A stretch of 12,490 bases of DNA from assembly GCA_934454585.1 (NCBI GenBank), contig CAKSFP010000050.1, positions 1 through 12,490 of the forward strand, read 5' to 3'. The DNA is from an uncultured Clostridia bacterium (lineage in GTDB: Bacteria > Bacillota > Clostridia > UMGS1810). The notes beneath the pieces are model-generated. The model had not been told where the DNA came from and did no database searches. It saw nothing but the letters and a program-made list of their open reading frames with translations. Of this stretch, positions 6,771 to 12,490 are shown in pieces. Made by a program: the position numbers and the translations under genes. The first letter of the stretch is position 1; each line of letters starts with the position of its first letter.

Positions 6771-6858
6771 AGGCTCGTGATATATATTGTGTGTCTGCTC
6801 GACACGCGACCTGATGGCGCTATGGATCTCGCCGACACACAATATATATCACGAGCCT
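6771..6858 (+). repeat. Long-hairpin repeat, copy B
   Basis: A perfect 25-bp inverted repeat (6771-6795 and 6834-6858) encloses a 38-nt loop. The loop starts TGCTCGACACGCG and ends GGCGCTATGGATCTCGCC; it carries the same blocks as copy A. The stem sequence differs from copy A but is fully paired. The outer 9 bp (AGGCTCGTG) match the half copy at 30-38. It starts 15 nt past the stop codon of the small membrane protein gene downstream of spoIIE and ends upstream of the radical SAM promoter. No T-tract follows the stem on either strand, so it is not a standard intrinsic terminator. Confidence 0.82.
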
Positions 6859-6873
6859 GCTATCCTATCATTC

Positions 6874-7104
6874 TTATCTCAGCACCTTAAACATAAGATA
6901 CGCCAGAATCAGCGCCGACACAATAAGTGCAATGTTCAGCGCCGTGCCTATCCGCGCTGTGCCGTTCTCGGTGATGTAGTCAAAATCATTATCATCGGAA
7001 ATGTACTGTTCAATAATCTTTTCTGCTTCGGAAAGTATGTCACAGGGAGTTTTCTTCGGTTTGAATACACAGAATAATCTGTCAAATACGGAGTTCTTCT
7101 TCAA
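6874..7104 (-). CDS. Small single-pass membrane protein downstream of spoIIE
   Basis: A 76-residue protein I do not recognise. A basic N-terminus (MKKNSVFDRLFCVFKPKK) is followed by an acidic helix-like middle (about 22-47). One membrane segment at about 54-73 ends three residues from the C-terminus (KVLR), so it looks tail-anchored with the soluble part in the cytosol. The start codon is TTG at 7104, with AGAGGTG eight nt upstream. It lies 41 nt downstream of the spoIIE stop on the same strand with no terminator between, so it is probably cotranscribed with spoIIE. A sporulation role is suggested only by this position. Confidence 0.68.
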   Translation of the reverse strand: MKKNSVFDRLFCVFKPKKTPCDILSEAEKIIEQYISDDNDFDYITENGTARIGTALNIALIVSALILAYLMFKVLR

Positions 7105-7145
7105 CGAGTACTCACCTCTCTACGGTTATTATATGTTACAAATAT

Positions 7146-9461
7146 TCAATTCTTTCGGATGAGCGACACAACCACGGTCATGTCGTCCTCCGCTTTTCCT
7201 CCGCATCTTGAAAGCGCCGCGTCGAGAATCCTGCTTGCGGCAACCCTTGGGTTCTTTGTGTTCAGATTCTTAATCTCCTGCTTTATCCAGTCCTCCTCAT
7301 ATATATTCTTGAGCACGGTATTGCTTATGCCGTCGCTCATCATAACCACCATTGCACCGTCCGCAGCGTCAAAAACACTCGTTTCGGTCTCTATATCTCT
7401 AAGTATACCCACCGGCAGAGCGGTACATTCAATTTTTCTCACTTTTCCCGCACTGCGCACATAGGTCGGCGCTGCTCCTATCTTCGAGAGGCGTATTTCG
7501 CCGTTCTCCATGTTCATGCACATCATGTCTATCGTGGAGAAACAATCCTTCACGGACTTAAGCAGCAAGGACGAATTGACCAGCCGCACCGCGCTGTCAG
7601 CATCGAACCCGGCACGCAAAAAACTCGAGAGCATCTCTATGGTGTCGCGGCTCTGGGCATATGCCTCTTTGCCGCTTCCCATGCCGTCGCTCAGCGTCAT
7701 GATGTACTGTCCGCCCCCGGGATATATCTGCTCGGCGCAATCTCCGCAGAGCGCCTCGCCCTCTTTGCAGACGGATGCGACAGCCGATGACACGGAATAT
7801 CTCTCCGCCGGGCAAAAATGCATTATCTCCTCATCACCGCACTGTGATGAACCTACAAAACGGTACGGTGACTCAAGACATTGGGATATTGCTTCGGCGG
7901 CGGTGTCATATATCGGCTCGCCGTCCGCACTGTGTGTGACATACACCGAGCACCGCCCATCGCCGTCGCACAGAACATTGACATCGCACTCGGCAAGAGC
8001 GCCCCTGTCAAGTGCGGAGCGCACAATGCGCTCTGCCTCGGTGTCGCTCTCATTTTCAAAAAAATGAGCGCCGCTGCGCACCGTTGCGGCTATCCCCTCC
8101 ATCTGACTTGCCATGAGCGAGCGTGCCTCGCACATCTTCTCCAGCCACAGCTTGTCTGTCTTGTATATATCATAAACCAGGTTAAATATCTTAACAAATT
8201 CATCTTTTTTCACACACCTCTGAGCGAATTTTTTCGGCAAATCGGCTATTGTGACAGAGCCGTTATCGCAGGCCTTTGCAAGCATTTCTTCCATATACCT
8301 GTAAGTGCTCTCACGATTTCCGCTGCAACCAAAACGCAGTCCGCACCCGGCGCACGCATTGGCACATGCATAATCGAACAGCCGCATGACATAAGCCTTG
8401 CCCGGCACCCTTTGTCTGCAGTCACGGCGGTACACTGCAGCTATTTTTTCAAACGAATCCGCCATGGTGTCAAACTTCTTTTCAGCAACGGCGAGAATCC
8501 TGTTGTCCGCTCCTGCGCTCTCTTCACGGCAGACAAACATACCCAAAATTCCGCTCAGCCGTTCCAAAACGGGTTTCGGCAGTGCGACAAACAAAACTCC
8601 TGCCGCAAGCACCTCAACGGGATTTATGAGAATCTGTGCGGTGTCATTTAGAAAAGCCGTCACCACGGCATTGGCAAGCGTGAATCCGAGCACTATGCCG
8701 AGTCGCGAAAACTGCCTGAAGCAAGTGCTCACAATTGCCCCGAGGGCATACGCACCGATGACCGAAACGGAATCCGAGCCGCACAGGCACACAACCAAAC
8801 CCAAAATTACACCGGATGCGGTGCACCTTAATACATCTGTTGAGAAACCTATTATCATTATGAGAAAAATTGAAACAAAGGAATAAACCCTCATGCCGAA
8901 AACCGGCGGCACAGACGCAGTGCCGAGCATGAGCATGCAAAACAAGAGCACGGCGGCGGCAGATTCACGCGCAGAGAAATGTCTGCGCGCCCCAAATTCA
9001 GAGACAAGCGGCACCGCACTGTCCACAAGGTACACGCACACAAAGCACAAAAAAGCCTCGAAACACTGTCTGATGTATTCAAAAGGCACCAAACCTCTGA
9101 CTGCCGCAAGCACCGTGCACACAGCAAAATACGCCAGGCTCATGCACAGCGCCTTGAACAGTGTGTGAGAGCGCCTGTCACACAATCCGAGCACGGAAGC
9201 GCCCACTCCGAGGGCAAGCAGATAAGGCAGAGCGTCCGTACTGCCGAACGAGATCAGAGTGGCAATTGCCGACACCGCCAAAGTATAATACCATCCGCCC
9301 GCAGAAAACGACGCAGCAAAATACGCCATGCAAAACGGATTGAGACTGCCGAAAAGCCGCGCCCCGGACAGAGCAAAACAAATGACGCACGACACAATGT
9401 CGCGTGCGCTTATTCGCAGGGTAAGTTTTTTCATGTTGGTGTTGATTACGGTCTTGCTCAT
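7146..9461 (-). CDS. spoIIE: Stage II sporulation protein E (SpoIIE), PP2C-type phosphatase
   Basis: A 771-residue membrane phosphatase that, in the known system, dephosphorylates the anti-anti-sigma factor SpoIIAA to activate sigma-F in the forespore. It also interacts with FtsZ at the polar septum. Residues about 20-300 hold roughly ten membrane segments. A central region (about 320-560) follows, with a cysteine cluster at Cys366, Cys370, Cys373 and Cys379. The C-terminal PP2C domain (about 575-771) shows SDGMGSGKEA (Asp592), MMSDGIS (Asp710) and EDDMTVVV (Asp759/Asp760), the metal-binding aspartates. Length is close to B. subtilis SpoIIE (827 aa). The start ATG at 9461 has GGAG seven nt upstream. 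It is the main evidence that the organism forms spores. It is divergent from the blaI-blaR pair and probably cotranscribed with the small membrane protein that follows. Confidence 0.95.
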   Translation of the reverse strand: MSKTVINTNMKKLTLRISARDIVSCVICFALSGARLFGSLNPFCMAYFAASFSAGGWYYTLAVSAIATLISFGSTDALPYLLALGVGASVLGLCDRRSHTLFKALCMSLAYFAVCTVLAAVRGLVPFEYIRQCFEAFLCFVCVYLVDSAVPLVSEFGARRHFSARESAAAVLLFCMLMLGTASVPPVFGMRVYSFVSIFLIMIIGFSTDVLRCTASGVILGLVVCLCGSDSVSVIGAYALGAIVSTCFRQFSRLGIVLGFTLANAVVTAFLNDTAQILINPVEVLAAGVLFVALPKPVLERLSGILGMFVCREESAGADNRILAVAEKKFDTMADSFEKIAAVYRRDCRQRVPGKAYVMRLFDYACANACAGCGLRFGCSGNRESTYRYMEEMLAKACDNGSVTIADLPKKFAQRCVKKDEFVKIFNLVYDIYKTDKLWLEKMCEARSLMASQMEGIAATVRSGAHFFENESDTEAERIVRSALDRGALAECDVNVLCDGDGRCSVYVTHSADGEPIYDTAAEAISQCLESPYRFVGSSQCGDEEIMHFCPAERYSVSSAVASVCKEGEALCGDCAEQIYPGGGQYIMTLSDGMGSGKEAYAQSRDTIEMLSSFLRAGFDADSAVRLVNSSLLLKSVKDCFSTIDMMCMNMENGEIRLSKIGAAPTYVRSAGKVRKIECTALPVGILRDIETETSVFDAADGAMVVMMSDGISNTVLKNIYEEDWIKQEIKNLNTKNPRVAASRILDAALSRCGGKAEDDMTVVVSLIRKN

Positions 9462-9542
9462 GTCACACTCTCCGTTCCGCTATTATTAATTTCACGCTGT
9501 TTGACAGGCATATTGAATCCAATGCGCCATGTCACGCTTAAT

Positions 9543-9575
9543 ATTCTACACCAAGTCTTTTGTAAAAATTGTCTG
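9543..9575 (-). promoter_or_regulatory. Possible Spo0A-type spoIIE promoter with 21-bp spacing
   Basis: On the minus strand, CAGACA (complement of 9570-9575; 4 of 6 to TTGACA) and TAGAAT (complement of 9543-9548) are separated by 21 bp. B. subtilis spoIIE and spoIIG promoters have this over-long spacing and depend on Spo0A with sigma-A. A convincing Spo0A box is not visible; TCAGACA overlapping the -35 matches TTCGACA at only 5 of 7. Confidence 0.35.
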
Positions 9576-9629
9576 AAAATATGAACGGGAAATCATTTTC
9601 GTAAAAAACTGATTTTTTTGAAATTACTC

Positions 9630-9682
9630 TTGACTTTCGTTTCTACATAGTGTATAATAAAAACAACTTGTAGAAGCGAAAG
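9630..9682 (+). promoter_or_regulatory. Promoter and BlaI-type operator of the blaI-blaR pair
   Basis: TTGACT (9630-9635), 17 bp, then TATAAT (9653-9658) form a near-consensus sigma-A promoter. A 14-bp inverted repeat, CTTTCGTTTCTACA (9634-9647) and TGTAGAAGCGAAAG (9669-9682), with one mismatch, straddles the -10. The left arm is also part of a TACA-TAG-TGTA dyad (9644-9654), which resembles BlaI/MecI operators (TACA...TGTA). The right arm runs into the ribosome site. Autorepression by the BlaI-family protein is the natural reading. Confidence 0.7.
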
Positions 9683-9693
9683 GAGGGTCAGCT

Positions 9694-10056
9694 ATGAAAA
9701 TATCAGAAACAGAGATGGAAATAATGCGAATCATATGGGACAAAGGCGAAAAGGTGACGACAAGCGAGCTTGCAGAAAAACTGCCGGATAAAAAGCTTAC
9801 GACGATTTCAACCCTTGCCGGCAGACTGATAGACAAGGGCTGCCTGAAATCCAAAAAAATCGGACGCTCTCATGTTCACGAATATGAGGCGGTCATATCC
9901 GAGAGAGAATATCAGTCCATGCAAACAGAGGAATTTGTCAGGAATATATACCGCGGCAGTGTAAAAAATCTAATCTCGGCCCTGTTTGACGGTAACGGAC
10001 TGAGCAAAAAAGACATAGCCGAGCTGAGACAGTTTATCAGGGAAAAGGGGGAGTAA
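9694..10056 (+). CDS. BlaI/MecI/CopY-family transcriptional repressor
   Basis: A 120-residue winged-helix repressor. The opening ISETEMEIMRIIWDKGEKVT is the family's first helix. Residues about 23-50 (TSELAEKL...LTTISTLAGRLIDKG) form the helix-turn-helix, and the wing is at about 53-65 (KKIGRSHVHEYEAV). The C-terminal half (about 75-120) is the dimerisation region, where BlaI is cut by its partner protease in the beta-lactam system. The ATG at 9694 is 6 nt past a strong AGGAGGG site. It is followed after 3 nt by the BlaR1-like protease gene, the classical regulator-sensor pair. It probably binds the inverted repeat at its own promoter. No beta-lactamase or penicillin-binding-protein gene is visible in the window, so the regulon is unknown. 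Confidence 0.92.
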   Translation: MKISETEMEIMRIIWDKGEKVTTSELAEKLPDKKLTTISTLAGRLIDKGCLKSKKIGRSHVHEYEAVISEREYQSMQTEEFVRNIYRGSVKNLISALFDGNGLSKKDIAELRQFIREKGE

Positions 10057-10059
10057 AAA

Positions 10060-12411
10060 ATGCTTGAAGCGATTATATCGTCGACTATCGCAGGGAGTAT
10101 CATCTGCACGGGTGTGCTGATATTCAAGCGAAAAATTCTTGAATCTTTCGGCGGAAGTGTGCTGTACTATATCAGCCTGGCGGCAATGCTGTTTTTTCTG
10201 CTGCCGACGAGCATCGCCCTGCCGAAATACACCCCAACGGCGCCCAAATCTGCCGAGACGGCTGTCACGCACAACATTGCCGCGGTGCCGGAAAACCGCA
10301 CTGTTGCAGATGAAAATCCCTTCTCGGCAACACCTGCCGCAACCGCCGCACCGATAGAAACGACAAAAATCGAGCGCACGGCAAACCCAAGACAGATTGC
10401 GATCGGCGACATAATATTTGCTGTCTGGGCGGTCGGATTAATGTTGTCCATGTGCCGATATTTTATCTCATATTTCCGTTTCAAAAAACGGATTTGCGCT
10501 TCTGCCAATGCGGAAAAGTCGGATAACATCGGCGGAATAAATGTGATTAGAAGTCCTCTTATATCTTCACCCATGATATTTGGATTTTTCGTTTATACTC
10601 TCGCCGTGCCGCAAACGGAAATTGACGAGAAAAATTTTGAGCTTGCGCTCAGACACGAGATGGTGCACTGCCGCCGTCATGATTCCTGGCTCAAGCTGTT
10701 CGCCGTGATCGTCAATTCGATATGCTGGTTCAACCCTGTTGCTTATCTCATGGTAAACCTCGTAGGAGAGGCGTGCGAATATGCCTGTGACGAACAAGTG
10801 ACAAAGGACATGAGCCTTGCCGACAGAAAGGACTACAGCCTGATGATACTATCAACGGTGTGTCAGGCATCCCCTGCCCTGTCGAGCAACATGGCAAAGA
10901 GCAAAACACAACTGAAAAGGAGGTTTGAGATGATTATGACCAGACAAAAATGCAAAAAACTTACCCGAGTGATATGCGCAGCCGTCGCAGTGATAACAGC
11001 GTTTGCGAGCGTTGTTTTCGCAAACGAAGCTACACCTGCCGTATCTGCACTGATAAAGAATGACTATGTGTATGTAACTTGTTTCGGCATGGGGAATTAC
11101 AACGATTTTTCACCGGTTGAGCACAATGGCGAATACTTTCTGCCGCTGCGCGAATTTATGAACAAAAGCGATATAGACAATTCAAAAATCAACTACGATA
11201 ACGGCAGAATCACCATTGATGTCTACTTGCCCGAGCGTTCAATCATCGGTGTGTCGGAAGATGGCAATGAAAGCAAGACCGTGGTTCCGTCCGCTCTCGT
11301 CTGGAATACCGTCTGTACAATCGGCAGTCGCGATGTGACAATAGCGAATGAAAATTACACTCTGAAAAACGCTCCGTATACCAAGGACGACATCACCTAT
11401 GTGCCTTATGAATATCTTAAACTGCTGAGAAATTGCGAAATTCTGCAACACCACGGTTCCCCATATGAAGCAACCACCAGCTCATTTATAAGTATAACAA
11501 AATATGGATTTGACAGTCTGAATAACAGATACTATGCCGATTACGGCGACATACACACTCTCCCGACAGAATCCAAAAGTGCCTGCTATATGTGCACCGA
11601 CGGTGACATCTCCATAAAAAACACGGGCTACCGCACCGAAGTGAAAATATACATTGAATACGCAGACATCAACAACCCGTCGGACAAAGGGAATGCAGAG
11701 GTCACCCTTAACAGAGTCAACCGCATATACAGTCACGGCAACGACATCGAGGGACAATTTACGGTAAAGCTGAACGGCAAGACGGTTTATGAAAACGAAA
11801 AAGGTTACATAACCAATCTGCCCGTGCCTGCCGGAGAAGGCTTTGCAAACACGGGAGGCACTACAGTATCGGTCGGCGGATTTGATATTTCCGTTCATCT
11901 TTTCGGATTTGGAAATTCCACATGGCGAGACTACGATGAAAAATCACAAAGAATAAATACACTCACAAAAACCGACACGACAAAAACAATCGATTTGTAC
12001 CCCGAAGCAATAAAGATGAACGGCGAAATCGCTTATCGAACAAGTAAGGACAACTATGCAATGTATAACACCGAGGAAAAGTTTATGGTAACTCGCATGG
12101 AATTTGACGCATACAGGAATACGGACGACCCATTCACTTCATATTCCGTTTCGCTGTCCAATGAAAACAGCGACATAAAAGTGATTGACGAAAACACATT
12201 TTCCGCTCACTTCTTTTTTGCGAGAAACAACTTGAGAACAGATTCATTTGACGGAATATTCTCTCTGCTGCCCGACAATCGGTTTGAGCTTAAGTCAAAT
12301 GACGGAAGGTATATAGTGCAAGGCAGAGTCGGCGAATTTGTGCCGCAATGGCTTTGGGATGACGCCCGCAAAAATTCTCCCGTGCCGGGTGTAACGGTGA
12401 TAAACGAATAG
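10060..12411 (+). CDS. BlaR1/MecR1-like M56 metalloprotease sensor with non-canonical extracellular region
   Basis: A 783-residue membrane protease, expected to sense an outside signal and trigger loss of its partner repressor. Membrane segments lie at about 5-22, 33-53, 113-138 and 303-321. The M56 zinc site is RHEMVH (His199, Glu200, His203), with a downstream GEACEYACDE segment (about 236-245; Cys243-Asp244) and KRRFEMIM (287-293). Outside the last membrane segment, residues about 330-465 look like a copper-amine-oxidase N-terminal-type (PF07833) repeat pair: GEYFLPLREFM...DNGRITIDV and LKNAPYTKDDITYVPYEYL. Residues about 470-783 are beta-rich and unassigned. The class D beta-lactamase-like sensor of canonical BlaR1 (STxK, then KTG) is not visible, so beta-lactam sensing is not supported. 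A Thr/Ala/Pro-rich loop occupies 55-110. It starts 3 nt after the repressor gene, with a GGGGGAG ribosome site inside the repressor's 3' end. Confidence 0.88.
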   Translation: MLEAIISSTIAGSIICTGVLIFKRKILESFGGSVLYYISLAAMLFFLLPTSIALPKYTPTAPKSAETAVTHNIAAVPENRTVADENPFSATPAATAAPIETTKIERTANPRQIAIGDIIFAVWAVGLMLSMCRYFISYFRFKKRICASANAEKSDNIGGINVIRSPLISSPMIFGFFVYTLAVPQTEIDEKNFELALRHEMVHCRRHDSWLKLFAVIVNSICWFNPVAYLMVNLVGEACEYACDEQVTKDMSLADRKDYSLMILSTVCQASPALSSNMAKSKTQLKRRFEMIMTRQKCKKLTRVICAAVAVITAFASVVFANEATPAVSALIKNDYVYVTCFGMGNYNDFSPVEHNGEYFLPLREFMNKSDIDNSKINYDNGRITIDVYLPERSIIGVSEDGNESKTVVPSALVWNTVCTIGSRDVTIANENYTLKNAPYTKDDITYVPYEYLKLLRNCEILQHHGSPYEATTSSFISITKYGFDSLNNRYYADYGDIHTLPTESKSACYMCTDGDISIKNTGYRTEVKIYIEYADINNPSDKGNAEVTLNRVNRIYSHGNDIEGQFTVKLNGKTVYENEKGYITNLPVPAGEGFANTGGTTVSVGGFDISVHLFGFGNSTWRDYDEKSQRINTLTKTDTTKTIDLYPEAIKMNGEIAYRTSKDNYAMYNTEEKFMVTRMEFDAYRNTDDPFTSYSVSLSNENSDIKVIDENTFSAHFFFARNNLRTDSFDGIFSLLPDNRFELKSNDGRYIVQGRVGEFVPQWLWDDARKNSPVPGVTVINE

Positions 12412-12422
12412 TCAAAAATCAT

Positions 12423-12446
12423 AACCACCCGTCCAACGGGTGGTTT
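12423..12446 (+). terminator. Hairpin after the BlaR1-like gene, probable terminator
   Basis: A perfect 10-bp stem, AACCACCCGT / ACGGGTGGTT (12423-12432 and 12436-12445), closes a 3-nt loop 11 nt past the stop codon. Only TTT then GCTCT follows, so the U-tract is poor and efficiency is uncertain. Confidence 0.55.
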
Positions 12447-12452
12447 GCTCTA

Positions 12453-12490
12453 GGGCTATAAGCCCATGTTACCGGCCAGCGGCTCAAGCC
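12453..12490. repeat. Run of small hairpins at the window end, possibly part of a repeat or structured RNA
   Basis: Following the 12423-12446 hairpin come GGGCT-ATA-AGCCC (12453-12465) and then GCGGC-TCAA-GCC at 12479-12490, cut off by the window edge. Three stem-loops within 68 nt of non-coding sequence is more than a single terminator needs. The far end is not in the window. Confidence 0.4.

Noticed and set aside
6771..6858. Copy B hairpin as an intrinsic terminator for the spoIIE transcript
   Set aside because: The stem is long, but no T-tract follows it on the minus strand (only CCTTTGAG). The 38-nt loop is far larger than in normal terminators and is conserved in the other copy.
4757..6858. 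The hairpin copies as integron attC sites or a CRISPR-like array
   Set aside because: There is no GTTRRRY/RYYYAAC pair, no regular spacing, only isolated copies, and no integrase or cas gene in the window.
7881..8651. 256-codon open frame on the plus strand
   Set aside because: It lies wholly antisense to spoIIE, has odd His/Cys-rich composition and no ribosome site.
10060..12411. True beta-lactam resistance operon
   Set aside because: No penicillin-binding sensor motifs are visible in the protease and no beta-lactamase or resistant penicillin-binding protein is encoded nearby; many BlaI-BlaR-like pairs in Clostridia have other roles.

Overview
The window looks like a chromosomal segment of a spore-forming, low- to mid-GC Firmicute of the class Clostridia, probably a gut anaerobe. 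The evidence is a full-length spoIIE, consensus sigma-A promoters with strong GGAGG-type ribosome sites, TTG starts, a PflX-type radical SAM protein and two small Clostridia-type proteins. No species can be named from the sequence.

Layout. 1-1788: a uracil permease gene (uraA, minus strand) behind a promoter and a transcription-attenuating leader, divergent from a TPM-domain exported membrane protein. 2532-2575: a strong bidirectional terminator, then metY (O-acetylhomoserine sulfhydrylase, minus strand). 4098-4692: two small plus-strand genes, one of them a CmpB-type membrane protein. 4923-6699: a sugar-phosphate isomerase/epimerase-like protein and a PflX-like radical SAM protein, both minus strand and each with its own likely promoter. 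6874-9461: spoIIE followed by a small membrane protein, minus strand. 9630-12411: a divergent BlaI-family repressor and BlaR1-like M56 metalloprotease pair behind an operator-containing promoter. The window ends in a run of hairpins.

How the genes work together. Most are housekeeping or single-function units: uracil uptake, sulfur assimilation into homocysteine, and sigma-F activation in the forespore. The one clear signalling module is blaI-blaR. Its sensor is unusual: the extracellular part carries a copper-amine-oxidase-N-like region and a long unassigned beta-rich region, not a visible penicillin-binding domain.

The least explained feature is a family of about 90-nt perfect hairpins (about 4757-4842 and 6771-6858, plus a half copy cut by the window start at 1-38). 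Their stems are largely different in sequence yet perfectly paired, and they close a partly conserved loop of about 40 nt. All three lie just past gene ends. The second RNA feature worth attention is the uraA leader, which has a full anti-antiterminator/antiterminator/terminator layout but no aptamer that I recognise.
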